Source: Planoprotostelium fungivorum (lineage: Eukaryota; Evosea; Variosea; Cavosteliida; Cavosteliaceae). Taken from it: 64,000 nucleotides of DNA. The notes below the pieces were generated by a model. The model was not told the DNA's origin and ran no database searches. It saw only the letters and a list, made by a program, of their open reading frames with translations. Shown in pieces: positions 10,013 to 21,786 of the stretch; within the stretch, counting starts at the first letter, position 1, and each line of letters starts with the position of its first letter. The stretch spans positions 1-64,000 of the forward strand of contig MDYQ01000036.1 in assembly GCA_003024175.1 (NCBI GenBank). Direction: 5' to 3'. The position numbers and the translations under genes are program-made.

Positions 10013-10784
10013 TCTATGGTTTCGGTGAATTAGCTCTTGATGTATCTGGGAAAATCTTGTGATTCATTTGCATTGCCACTGAAAGAAAAGTTGACCATAA
10101 GATATTGCAACACTTTGCAACATATTTGAATTAAAACAGAATATGGCAATGTGAAACGCAAGATTGCTAGAATATCAAAAGAAGACAGCAAGTGTCTGCA
10201 AAAAAAGGTGCTCGTTTTTTCGAGCAATTCGGTTTGTATATTCTTGTTTTTTATCAATGGTCCGATTTAAATGTTTTTTACAAGTAAGTTGAACCCCATC
10301 ACTTCAATGATTGAGGTGTCACAGAAATACTGGTGAGTTAATGTATAGAATTCCATATAAGGGGGAAATAGGGAATTTTAAATGAGACTATATCTGGCAC
10401 ATGAATGGAGATATTGACAACGATTTCAAGCGCTCACATATTGTTGACCGTCCAGGGAGCTGATCTCAGCTGCATCAAGTATGAGAAGGTTGAACAGAGC
10501 AAGCATTTCGAACTCCTCAAGGAGGATGAGATCCACAGTCCTCTATGGCCATCAAGCAGTGAATTGACTCCCTCAACCCCCAATTTAGAATGTATATCTC
10601 ATCACTTACATTCATTTTATGATCCCTACAATGTCAGGATGATCGACTTCAGTTACCTCTGCCCCATTCGAGATGGATGCAATGATGGATACATCAAGGG
10701 CCTCAACAACCTCTTGAGCTGGCCAATCTCAAACATATCTACACTCAGCATGCATTCGTGATAGACTAGTCGATTTACAGAGCT

Positions 10785-11045
10785 ATCACTGGGTGAGTTG
10801 AGGGAGTCATCATCACATGGCCTGAGAAATTCATCAATGAACGAGCTGTGAGTCACCACTGGCCGAGCCGACTGAGTCATCATCGTGTGGCCCTACCGAG
10901 TCACCACTGTGCAGGGTGAGAAAATTATCATGTGAGCCAATTGAATCATTGTCATTTGGGTGAGTCATTGCTGGGCAAGCCAATCAAGTCACCATATTGT
11001 GAACTGGGGTTATTGCTGAGCAGGCTGAAGGAGCCATTGTCGTGT
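10785..11045. repeat. degenerate tandem array of GAGTCATCATC / GAGTCACCACT units
   Basis: Six or more loosely spaced copies of GAGTCAYYRYY followed by variations of GTGTGGCC or CTGGCCGAGCC occur at roughly 25-45-bp intervals. This looks like a decayed minisatellite. No coding meaning is apparent, although parts are open in one frame. Confidence 0.5.
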
Positions 11046-11143
11046 GCATCTCATCACTCAATATCATAGTGTTTGTGATGTTGATGATCATTGCAGATCA
11101 TTCTTGTTGATTCTCAGTGGAGTGAAAATTTCGGAGACAAGAA

Positions 11144-11221
11144 CGTACCATATTTACATTTTTTTGTAGGTCTACATTCGATGGTGCATGGGAGACCACA
11201 CATAAGGATAAATATGGTACG
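11144..11221. repeat. perfect 13-bp inverted repeat
   Basis: CGTACCATATTTA (11144-11156) and its exact reverse complement (11209-11221) enclose 52 bp. It could form a hairpin or be the ends of a tiny mobile remnant. Confidence 0.5.
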
Positions 11222-11350
11222 CAGTTACGCCGCTGATGTAAGATGAATTCTCTGCGATATTTCGGACTTCTACTACAGATTCAATTGGGTCTTGTCTTTG
11301 CTTCATGTTGTAGCACTTATAATTAAACATCTTTGGTAAAATAATGGTCA

Positions 11351-11488
11351 ATATGATTCGGTTTTTCCGGTTGGTGGTCAAATGGTGCATTGAAAATGGA
11401 TCACTTCTCTCCCGACTACTGGAATATGCACGACGAAAAAATTAGTGATCCAAATGCATGGACACCAACCAGAAAAACCAAATCATAT
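11351..11488. mobile_element. foldback element with 26-bp inverted repeats
   Basis: Arms 11351-11376 and 11463-11488 are reverse complements at 24 of 26 positions. Pairing resumes inside with GGATCACT and TGCATT segments (about 11387-11406 against 11444-11458). The 138-bp unit has no ORF. It is probably a MITE-like copy distinct in sequence from the elements at 4573 and 9001. Confidence 0.6.
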
Positions 11489-12105
11489 ATCAAAGCAGAG
11501 AACAAAGAAATTTGATAAAATATTTTGCAAATGAGGTGCAGTGTCTCTCTTTTTTTGTCTGGTTGGCGTTATATGAATGGAGATATTAGCAAACTGAGTG
11601 CCCATCCGCCTTTGCCTGACAGTCCAGTGACATAGAACTACAATGAATCAATTCTATAGTTCATTGTGACTCAAACCATACAAAGTATTTCACTTCTCAT
11701 TAAGATTCTCCACATTCCTTGAGGGTGCTCTCAAACATAACAAGTGAACTGGATAGGATCTTGGTAGATGGGAAGTCCTTTACCCATGGGTAAATCCACA
11801 AATGAGGGTAGCTCAGAAGGAGTACAAGTTGAGGCCAAAGATTTGATAGACTCAGGTTTGGCTTGTCCATTGGAGAAAGGTGTGATCTTCAGAGCCAAAG
11901 CAGACGCTGCACGATGCTATTGACTAGCCTGTGTTTTGTGAGTGAATGATGCCTGTAACTCTCACTACCACCTTCTAAGCAAAGCGTAAGAGCCAGATGA
12001 GGGTGCAACATATTACACCCCCCCCCCTTTTGTTCAGTATATGTACAAAGAGCAATTGTATCTATTGTAAGTTCATTTGATCTCTTTATCTTCTGAAGAA
12101 ATATC

Positions 12106-15100
12106 TCAAGACATTGTTTGGTGCATTGTGGTAACCTGCAAGGGCAGTCTCTTCCTTCTCATTGGTGTTGCGCTGACATCGCTGGAAGACATCACTTTAC
12201 TTTGATTCTCCTTCTCTGCTTGCATGGACTTGACCGTGCTCAGTGGAGCAGATATTGTCTCATCCAACGATGTTCCTGCTGGTAAGGTAGCCTCCAGCTT
12301 TGCCCTCAACTTCTTCACAGTTTGTTGTTCTTTGTGTAGCGCAAGCTGGAGTTGAGCTTTGTCTTGGACTAGCTTGTTGTTCTCCTCTCTGACACGGTGA
12401 TACATGTTTATCTTCTGCTTTGAGTTGTTGTGACTTCCGAGACGTGCGTTCTCTTCAGATACCTGCAAAGGTGAATACAGAGAATGGTCACTAAACTGTT
12501 ACCTTCTGGAGATGTTCTGAGTTGACTTTGTCACGGATAAGGAGACGCAATCTCTCCTCTTCGTACTTGGCCGCTTGTTCTGGAGTTAGATACATCTCCT
12601 CCCTCTGCCTGTATCTGCTCGTTGGATCAGTTCAGGTCAAAGCAGTATGTTCACCTCTCATTATCGGCTAGAAGAGCTTCGATCTGTTCTGAAAGATAAC
12701 GCTCTCTGTGCTGTCCCTCGCTCTGCATCGTTTTGATGTATTCATCATAAGACTTGAGCTCTGCTATTTTACCCTCCAGAGACTTCTGTAGCTGCCTGGT
12801 CTTAGTTCTCTCCGTCTCAATGGTTTGTGCCTTGACTCGGATCTGATTCTGAGCACTCAGTAGGGCTGAATCATTGCACTCCTTTGTATTGTCACGCCTT
12901 GATGTCTCATTGCTTTACCTTCTCTATCTTGGTCTTCTCATTCTCCCGCCTTAAGTCCTCGTTTGACCTCCTTAATCTCTCCAACTGTTCCATCATGTCT
13001 TTCCTATCTGCCTCGTATTCATCCACTTTGATCTTTTGGTATTTGCTGTCTCTCCTTCAGTCATCAATCCATGAATCAAAAAGACTGAACTGACCTGCGC
13101 TCTCCCTCCAACTCTTCTTTCAGTCTCTTGCACATCTGATCGCTATTCTGTTGCATTGTGGCGATGTCCCTCTGGTAAGTAGAGGCGAGGCCGTTGTATT
13201 TCTCTCTCTCTGCCTTGAGACCTCTAGTCAGCTCGGCATTAGACTCTTTGAGGCCCTGGATCTTGTTGATTTTCTCTTCCAGTGAACTCTGCATTCCATC
13301 CAGAGAGTTGGCGCTCTCCTCAGCTTCTCTCTTCTGCCTCTGTTTCCCATCAACTGGATGCGACGTTCTCAGTGCCCACCTCAATCTCCTCTCTCAGTGA
13401 TTCAATGGCCTCCGTTTTCTCTTCACATTGAGAAGAGAGGTGAGATACCCTCTCTTCTTTCTCTTGTATCTCTCTCATCAGTCCTCTGTTTGTCTGCTCG
13501 ATGAGCTCGTACGATGCTCCCATCTCATCGAATGACTTTCTACTCTTCCGCTCTGTCTCTTCTATCTCCGCCTCTTTCATCCTCATCTTATCCTCCAAGT
13601 AGGTCACCTTCTTCACCTCTCTCTGTTTGTCTTCAACACCTTCATTCAAATTGTTCCTTACCTCTATTTGATCTCGACTCTGCTGTAGATCCACTTCCAA
13701 AGCAGATCTGCTCTCTTGCAGTTGACTGATCTTCTCGTTGCTCTCTTGTAATCGCTTCTGCCCCTCAGCAGTAACCCTCTTGATGTCTTCCATCTCTTCA
13801 CTTCTTGCTCCCAACTCCTTCTCTGTTGAGGATCAGGGTTGTCTCCAATGCCTGTCTCTCACCCAGGGAAGACATGTTTGTCTTGGTTGCGTGGAGCTCT
13901 TCCCTGGCCTTTTCCAGTTCTCTCTTCTCCTATGTTCCTTCAGTATCTCTCACATATCGAACCCTACCTCATCTAGCTGCAAAGTGATGTCCTCTAACTC
14001 TCTCTTGTATCTCTCCTCTCTCTCTGTCGCCTCCTTCATGCCTTCGATGGTCTCGCTCAGCTGCTTCTCTTCAGATTTCTCTTGTGAAATCAGACTCACT
14101 CGTGACTGTACGCTCTGCATGTTCCTCTTCACCACCTCTGATTCCTCATTCATCCGCTGGATGCTCCTCTCTAATTGACAGATCTGGTCATTCTTCTCAT
14201 CTACTTCTCCATCGTGCTCTTCCTTGACTCTCTTCAGTTCTATCTTCAGGCTCTCCTTTTTGTTCTCTTCATCTTGTATGCGTTCCACTAAAACAAGTCA
14301 TTCTCATCCTCAGGGCACCATCATTCACCTTGTCTGTTGTTGTGCTCCTCAGCCTCCGCTCTCAGCAGATCCATCTGATGGTGCATGTCTTGGATCTCAA
14401 CTTCCATCCTCCTCATCTTTTCCTCCATATTCTCGACCACTTCCTTGTGCTGATGTCTTGTCAGATCCTCTATGTCACAACCTATTCTCACCTGAGCTGA
14501 TACTCTCGAGTGGCAGAGATCCTTCTCCTTCACTACATCCAAGGCCCTCTCCAATTGCGCTGCCACTTGGCTGCATTCGTTCTTCATGATCAGCACCTCT
14601 CCTCTGATTTTCTCAGAGATCTCCGTCTTCTCTGCCTTCTCCGCATCAAGCAGACGTCTCAGCTGGAGGTTCTCTTCTCTCGATCTTTCATTCTCCGCAG
14701 TGGCATTGTCCATTGCAGCCAGTTTCTCTTGGATCTCCCTCTTCAGTCGCTGCACCTCCTCTCCATGGGAATCTTCCGCCTCTGCCATGGCCATTCTGAT
14801 GGAAGCGATCTCTTCCTTCAGTTGTTGTGTGTGGAGATTCATCGAGGTGATGCTCTCGTTGAGCTCCCTCTGCTGATCGGACAATGATCGCGTCTGTGCT
14901 TGGTAGCCCTCAATCTCCTCCTTCCTGTCTGAGATCTCCCTCTCCAGAGCCTCCACCGCACTCTCTGCTCTCCTCCTCTCCTTCTCTTCCGAGCTCAACT
15001 TGTCCTTGAGGACGGTCCTCTCCTCCATCGTCTCCTCGTTCATTTGTGTGAGCCTCTGCAGACGTGAATGTAAATGCTCCAACTCTTCCTCTCTCGTGGA

Positions 15101-17261
15101 GATGAGAGTGGATCGTTGCTGAGATTCTGCTTGTACGTCTTGCAGCTGAGATGTGAGAGCGGCCACCGTCTGATGCGATGACTGAGAGGTGTGAGATTCG
15201 AGTGTCGGATCTCAAAACTCACGGCCAGTTCGGTGGAGGTGGAGTCCAGACGATGGCTGATGCGTTGGAGTTCAACAAGCTGTCTTTCGTTTTCCTCCTT
15301 CATCTCTTCGTTCTTCTTCCCCTCTTGAGACACAGTCAACGCTATCTGTTCATATCTCTTCCTCTCTCCTCTGATTTCCTCCTCTCTCTCCTCCAGCTCT
15401 CCTCTGGTGCTCTTGTATGCTCCCTCGAGCTTCTGATACTTCTCTTCCTGATGTGGTGTTATTGAAGACATTATGAGTATTTCCTCAAATAACACAAACC
15501 TGAACGAGAACTCTGGACTCCAACTCTGTGATGGTGACCCTCATCTCAGCGCACATCGCCTCTCCTTCAGCTCTCAGGTGTGTCACTCTCTTGATCTCTC
15601 GGCATTGCTCCTCTGACACCCTCTCCTGCTGCTCTAGTTGACGGTTGATGTTCTGAAGGGATCAGAATGAATGATCTTGATATTGTCCTGTACCTCAATC
15701 TGGATCATCTGTCTTTGAATCTCATCCTTCATGTTCTGGATCTCCCTCTTCTGTTCTCTCTCGATGGATTCCAATTGAGATTTCTCGTTCTCTCTCTGTT
15801 CCAGTTGTACTGTCAACTGGGACACTTGATCCTTCAGCTCGTTGGACTCCAACTCTAGATGGTGGATCTCCTGGTTCAATTGAACCTGTTCATCAGTCAA
15901 CTGGATTCTCATAGAAGGATTGATGCTGACCTCCTGTTGTCTAGTTGCATCGGATGTGGATTGGATCAAGCTCTGCAGGCCCTCACTGGCTGATCTCATC
16001 TGTCTGAGCTCCTCCTCTCGGCTGCGCAGCTCTCTCTCCTTTTCTGTGATCTTCTCATTCAGACTGCTCCTCTGTGACTTGACCTGGTCTCGTGTCATCC
16101 TGAGGATTCACCCTCTCCCCACCTCCTCTAACTGTCCCTCCACTCTGGATATCTCTTTCTCTGTATCGGATAGCTTCTTCTCCAGCTCACGATTCAGGTC
16201 CTGAGCGTTTTGTAACTCCAATTCTCTTTCTCGAATCGTATCGTTCAGCTCCTTCTTCTCTTTTGTGATCTTGTCTCGCTCACTGATTCATCGTCAATAG
16301 GCTTGCAGCGAGTGATTACGATAACCACCTGCTCAGTTGTGTGATCTGCTGATTCAAATTCTGGTTCAAGCCTTGCATTTGGCTCAACTGTTGATTGATG
16401 GAGGAGCACTCTTCCCTGTTGGCATCCATCGCTGTCGACAATGCTTCCTTCTCTGTTTTGACGGATCGAATCTGGTCTTGTAGCTTCTGGGTCTCCTCCA
16501 TATGGCTATCCTCCTTCTCAGCTATCTCTTGCCTCAGCTCTCTCAGAGACTCCTGGAATTGGCGCAGCTTTTCATCCTTAGCTACCAGCGAGGCGCGCAA
16601 CTCTTCTTTCGATTGCTTTTCAATGGCGATTTTCATCTCTTCCTCTTCTTTTGCAGAACGGAAGGCCGAACGTGTCTGATATCAGATGAGAAGAGAGGAA
16701 AGACATTGATCCTCACAATGTCTAGATCGCGAGTGATGACAGACAGCTTCTTCTCTAAGGCAGTCAGATTGGGATCCTTCTTTCCCTTCATGGCGTCGAA
16801 CTGTAAGGAGTTCAGAGCGATTCATCTCTTCGATTGCTGACCTCCTTTTGCATAATCGTCAGGCGATTGGCTAACTGGACCATCTGGCGTTCAGCCGCGG
16901 CGCGATTCTGGGTAGCAGTGTTCTTCTCCCAAGATGCATCACGGACTCTCGTTTCCAAACTCAGATTGCGAGCGTTAGCTCTGAATACGCATCAAAAATG
17001 GATGTCGTGTTCCGCTCTCACTTTTCTAGTTCCTTCACCTGAGTGTCGATCGTCTTTTCGAGGAATGCCTTCCTCTGGGTTTCTGTTTTGAGCTGAACGA
17101 TGTGAGATGATCGATTTGATGGAGGAGAGCACCTGATCCTTCAGTGTCTTGACCTCCGTTCTCAGTTTGACGATCTCGGTCTCGTGGTTCTTTTGAACGA
17201 CGGTCTTACCAAGCCGCATGGTACTACCCAGGTTCATGGTAGAATTCAGAGTGGAGTCCAT
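12106..17261 (-). CDS. giant coiled-coil protein with HMMR/KIF15-like C-terminal motif
   Basis: A roughly 1,600-residue protein, coiled coil almost from end to end, split by many short introns. The start at 17261 gives MDSTLNSTMNLGSTMRLGKT. Heptad-rich Glu/Lys/Gln/Leu sequence begins at once (VKLRTEVKTLKDQ) and runs to about 12500. Near the end ENARLGSHNNSKQKINMYHR, then VREENNKLVQDKAQLQ and VKKLRAKLEA, resemble the conserved tail of HMMR/RHAMM and kinesin KIF15, where the motif reads LxGHxNxKQKIxxxxKLKEEN. A basic Ser/Thr tail (PMRRKRLPLQ) closes the protein at the TGA 12108-12106. No motor or kinase domain is visible. By analogy it is a spindle- or centrosome-associated scaffold. Golgin- or myosin-tail-like proteins are alternatives, since coiled coils mislead homology. 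Confidence 0.72.
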
Positions 17262-17635
17262 GATTATCTGTTAGTTCGATTAGATCTTTCGAATGTGTAT
17301 TCTCGTCGTTTACACTGTATCCCAAGTTGTCTAACAAACTGCTTGGTTGTTCTATTCTACACGGAACAGCCGAGCTTGATGGGTTTCTGGTGAATTAAAA
17401 TTTGAACAGGAAATTTTTTGGCGGGAAACTTTTGACTACAACGTTTCAGAGATTTTTATAACTCGAAAGGTGCATTTATCTGCTTATTCCCTGTTTAGTC
17501 TAGTCTAGCGCTTACAGTGCAAGTCTTGTTATAGACTTACCCTCTACTCTTTTTACACAACAAAAATCTTAAAGAAATATCATCAATTGCTCAAACAACC
17601 GCTGGCTCTTTCATTCAAATCATTCTTTGTGCTAT

Positions 17636-18315
17636 CTACATGTACATCATGTCCAAATTGTCTCCACTCTCAATTTTCTCGTTCTCTTTCTTCTTCAGCC
17701 TTTTCTCTTCGTAGTGATGGTCCAATGTTGGCAGCTCGTGTCTACAAAGGGGACATGTGTTGTGCTGTACATTCTCGTCAGATGAATCACAGATGTCCTC
17801 CATCTACCTTCAGTAACCACGGATGCAGACAGTCATCGGAATGGAACCAATGCTATATTTCTCAATCTGACGCGAGTGTATTTTGATTGTATTGTCACCT
17901 TACAAGGGAGTTTCTTCGCATGGTCTCCAATTCTAAACGTCTCAGCACACACCCCGCACTCCTTCTGTAACAAGGCTACAGTCGATCAGTTGATCAAGGA
18001 TTAAGATGATCTGTAACATACCTCGATTAGAGGAACTTATGGTGACTTCATCCAAATCATCTATTGCGCTGGGTGCTGCTGGTGGCGGGCCTCCACTGTA
18101 TTGTCTTTCGAAAATTTAACTTGTGCAGTGAATAAGTATATTCACTCTCTAGATAACATAGCAGCCAAGTCAGACATTTGTTCATCGCTGATGGGCGCTC
18201 CAAAACGTTCCATTAAACTATTGTCAGACTGTGTACTCTGTTGCTGTGCAATCATTCCAAGAAGTAACTGGAGTGCCTGTGCTTGAGCAGCAGATGGCTG
18301 TTGATTGTCACTCAT
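17636..18315 (-). CDS. RING-H2 E3 ubiquitin ligase, RNF181-like
   Basis: Small E3 ligase. The start at 18315 gives MSDNQQPSAAQAQALQLLLG, and the next exon carries YSGGPPPAAPSAIDDLDEV. The C-terminal RING-H2 reads CGVCAETFRIGDHAKKLPCK, then an intron, HWFHSDDCLHPWLLK, an intron, and NTCPLCRHELPTLDHHYEEK. The ending, with a Tyr-Glu-Glu basic helix and MMYM before the TAG, matches the RNF181 C-terminus (ELPTDDxxYEExRxxK...MYT). This separates it from RNF115/126 and Praja. One oddity is that three residues, not the usual two, separate the zinc-binding His of FH from the next Cys (HSDDC). The start lies 91 bp from the divergent BuGZ start, so the two probably share a promoter. Confidence 0.86.
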
Positions 18316-18406
18316 CTCTGATCTCGATGTCTGCGTTTGTTTATTTCGTGAAAAATGCAGTTCTTTTCTACAATAAACTCAACCGCTTGGCAATCAACGA
18401 TCTACC

Positions 18407-19586
18407 ATGGGGAAGAAGAAGAAGAAGGAGGAGAAACCTTACTGCTGGTGATAGAACAAGCATAGCACGAACCTCATCTATTTAGGTATTGTCTTAGAAC
18501 CTTCGACGATGAGAAGGTCTTGATTCAGCACCAGAGAGCACAACATTTCAAATGCCACCTATGCAATCGAAAATTATCCACTGCAGGTGGAATGGTGTAT
18601 CATGTCTATCAAGTTCACAAAGAGAATATACACACGTGAGTTTCAGACAAGTTCTAATTGGTTTATCATCCATAGAGTTCCAAGAGCTAAACCTGGACGT
18701 GATTCGATCAAGTGGGAGATCTCTGGAATGACTGGTATACCTGACGATGAAGAGGCGGGAGTCGAACCTATAGACTCCAACAAGAAGCAAAAAACAGACA
18801 GTACACCTGCTGCTCTTTCACCTGCACAAGCAGCCCCGAGAATCACGCCCCCCGTTCCTTTTTCTGGTCCTCCACCGGTGACAGGAGGTCCAGGTCCAGC
18901 CATCCCTCCGTGAGTCCGTACAGTTTCTCCCTTCTCACCCACTCAGTCCCAATTTCGGGTATCCTCCTATGGGAGGCTTTCCTATGTACCCACCACCCAT
19001 GCAAGGGATGGGGCCAGGCTATCCTTATCCCCCTCCCATGATGCCACAAGGCATGCCCCCAGGCCCTCCCATCCCCATCGGTCCTCCCATGGGTATGCCA
19101 CCTCCAGGTGAGAGCCCGTGTGGTCCCTATTCATTCTATTCATTCATGTGGTCCCTATTCATTCTATTCATTCATGTGGTCCCTATTCATCCTCTCAGGT
19201 GTTCCCCCAGGTGGGTTACTCTATCCTCCCTCCGTACCTCCCCCCTACGCTTCCTCCATGGCACCCCTTCCTCCTCCTGTCGTTCCTTTCGGTGGGTCTA
19301 GCATTCACTCCACGTCTGACCATCACAGCACCCATCACAGGAGTCGAAAAGGTGGGTGTCTCTGCCACACCTGCAGTGAACACACCTCAAACCATTCTGG
19401 TCTACGATGACGAGATGGTCTCCATGGTCAGTTGAATCGCCAACCAGATCTGACCGTTTGCAGGAAGAGAAGAGAGCCACGCTCATCAAATACCGACAGA
19501 ACGACGACAGCATCAAAGAGAAGTTGAACCGAATGGATAACAGTATCGAGTCTAGATTGGCAGTATTAGGGGACATCGGTCATTGA
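18407..19586 (+). CDS. BuGZ / ZNF207-like zinc finger and GLEBS protein
   Basis: Orthologue of BuGZ (ZNF207), a microtubule- and Bub3-binding protein that helps kinetochores load Bub3. The basic N-terminus [14 protein letters not shown] continues after an intron as [20 protein letters not shown] and [19 protein letters not shown], the two C2H2 fingers characteristic of the family. [17 protein letters not shown] follows, as in ZNF207. The middle is a Pro/Gly/Met-rich low-complexity region, which in animal BuGZ drives phase separation. The C-terminus DDEMVSM, then an intron, [11 protein letters not shown], is a good GLEBS motif, the Bub3-binding element. The stop is the TGA at 19584-19586. One intron (19108-19198) is made of a 28-bp tandem repeat. 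Confidence 0.93.
19120..19190. repeat. 28-bp tandem repeat filling an intron
   Basis: Units starting GTGGTCCCTATTCATTCTAT begin at 19120, 19148 and 19176. The first two are identical and the third is truncated. They make up most of the 91-nt BuGZ intron 19108-19198. Confidence 0.9.
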
Positions 19587-19687
19587 GTCCCGTTTGAATC
19601 ATTCTCTGACGAATAATAAATCCTCCAATCTTCTTTACTCTCTTTCAAGTGAGCCCCTTTGCACTATCATCAGGCAGTTCTCTGGTG

Positions 19688-21704
19688 TCACCTGAATCTG
19701 CAGTCACACTCATGCCACATATGTATATCATAGATTAAGATCACCTCCTTGGGCACGTAATAACACAGAGATGCCTTGTATCCCTTCTCTCGGAGGTGCA
19801 GAACCCTTCCCATATCCAATATCCTCTTTGGTCATGTCATTCCTCATCCTGTACTCAGCGCTTACCTTGGATTTGAGCCCCAGCTCACTCTTTCGTTTTG
19901 GGCTTAGCTCTCCGTAGACTGTGTCGCTCGGTGCCTTGGCTTTGAACTCTTCTTCCGCTGCATCCTGACGATCATCACAAATCAACTGCACAGGGAGACT
20001 TACCAGATCACTGAAGGGTATTGCACTGGCCCAACTATCATAGTGAGATGGATTTGTCAAGCACATTCACTCACCTCGACACAGCACAAAGCAATTTGAA
20101 TTGCTCTTTCGGAACACCGATATCCTCCATGATGTATCTCTTATCTGATCCCTTCGTCAGTCACAAGATAGACATCTACGAGGTAACTCACTGACGTAGG
20201 AAGACCACATGCAGCGATGATGACAACAATTGGCAATCATAACGGCACGGATGTTCATGTTTTCTTTGAAGGCACATCTGTAGATTCGTCAACTCAGAAA
20301 TGGAAGGTAGGATCACCTCACGGTCAAGTCAGCTGCAGCTCCACATAAATGCTGTATTCAGTAAATAAGTGTCGTTGTCAGTAATTCACCTTGGAGACAA
20401 TGACGACGGATTGATCTTTCAGGTCAGGCATCTGCGACATATCTAGATCAGCAATGTCCATGCTCACTCGCTTCATTTCCTCGCTCCTATTCTTTGATGT
20501 CTTTTCCGCCTGCACGTGTGAGCCATTGTCTGTCAACAAGAAAATCACTTTGTTTTGAAAATTCTGCCTGCGATCCAGTAGAATATGTCGACTGTCACCC
20601 ATCACTTCGTGCAAGACATAAGAGAGTGTTGCTTTCCCACATCCTTCTCTCTTCAGCTCTCATCCTTTTCTTCATCAATCATTCACCAAACTCCAGGAAA
20701 ACTGTCTTCTCTTTCTCCTCCATCAGTTGCCTATCACGAAGGTGCTGGGTGATGGACGATTCCTGAATTGCGTGCTTCAAGTTCTTCTTCTTTCTGTGCT
20801 TGTCATTTCCTCCCTCTCATACAACGATTACCCTTGGTAATAGGGCAGCTCCTGGCATGCTGATGATTCACGAAAATCGTCCACAATGTGTCCCTTGACG
20901 TACTTGTCGAATCCCGTCTCGATCTGGCCTCTCTATTAGTCTTTTGGAGTCATTCGTTTCTTCAACCTTATCGATCAACTCTTGTAGTTGATGGTCTGTC
21001 AGTTGCAAGAAAGGGGAGGGCTTCTGCTCTCTCTTCAATCGCTGACCTGGTGCTAAGAATCCTTTCTCTCCCTCCTCTACCGTCTCTCTCTTATCTGCCT
21101 TCTCCTTCTCCTCTCTTCCCTCTACCTCATCTCTCTGGTTCTCCTCTTCCTTCTCTTCTTCTCTGTCTCCTGTCTCTTCCTCAAGATCTGATCCTGCATT
21201 TGCCCCTGTGTACAATTAGAGCCGTCTGGGCAGGCATTTTGTACCTTTTCTAAAGTAGGGCTGAGATGTCTGTTTCAATTGATCGCGTAACAGGGGACAT
21301 TTGAGAGCATGTCTCTCTTTATCCTCTTCAAATATAGTACTGGGCCGCATTAGTGCTCCGCAGTGAAAGCGGAACAACTGACGATCTGATCGATGAAAGA
21401 AGTCTCACTGCCGTGGGTCTATAGGACAAACGATACGTATCTTTCCATCTTTTTGTGACTGTGATCCGTTATATACATATTCATCAGTGCATCACGCACC
21501 TTGTGTTGAGTGCAATATAATTGATCGCCTTCGGGTGGTAACTTGCAGTAACGATTCTTTAATGGTAGAAACATGCCGCAATGTTTGCTCTCATCTGATA
21601 ACCATCATCAGATCAATAAGAATGACAGTGCCACCTCTTGCTTGTTTCTTGGCCTTGATGACCTCACGTCGCTTAGTCCTGTTGTATTCGACGCTTCCTT
21701 CCAT
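19688..21704 (-). CDS. TRM13: tRNA 2'-O-methyltransferase TRM13/TRMT13
   Basis: TRM13 methylates the 2'-OH of position 4 in the acceptor stem of certain tRNAs. After the start at 21704 (MEGSVEYNRTKRR), a CCCH finger reads CGMFLPLKNRYCKLPPEG then YCTQH. Splicing out a 70-nt intron gives CPIDPRHTIFEEDKERHALK with Cys after it, the CHHC-type finger of the family (human CPLDPKHTVYEDQ). A long acidic Glu-rich insertion follows, then LTDHQLQELIDKVEET. The SAM-binding motif VFLEFGxG is split by an intron. SYVLHEVMGDSRHILLDRRQ and RVSMDIADLDMSQMPDLKDQ match the core, and GRVLHLREKGYKASL matches the C-terminal block. The stop at 19688-19690 depends on the last exon being read through to the TGA. It is convergent with BuGZ, 101 bp away. 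Confidence 0.9.
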
Positions 21705-21786
21705 CTTGCTGATCGGTTGGGCCTTCCCGTCCCGTTGTAGGGTGTGTAAAATGAAAAAGAGACAGCAGAAGGAAAGGAGAAGGACT

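Larger units (their letters stand above)
7241..12105. other. AT-rich, gene-poor island of repeats
   Basis: About 4.9 kb without a convincing gene. ORFs are short, overlap on both strands and lack domains or usable splice patterns. Base composition is clearly more AT-rich than the flanking genes. The stretch holds several structured elements listed separately: a retrotransposon-tail insertion, an 808-bp foldback element, smaller inverted repeats, a GT-rich minisatellite, a degenerate 30-bp-scale repeat, and a run of ten C at 12018-12027. It looks like a landing zone for mobile DNA between two gene-dense blocks, although an assembly join cannot be excluded. Confidence 0.65.

Noticed and set aside
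10405-10761. 118-codon plus-strand ORF in the AT-rich island
   Set aside because: No domain, biased composition, overlaps an equally open minus ORF and lies among decayed repeats.
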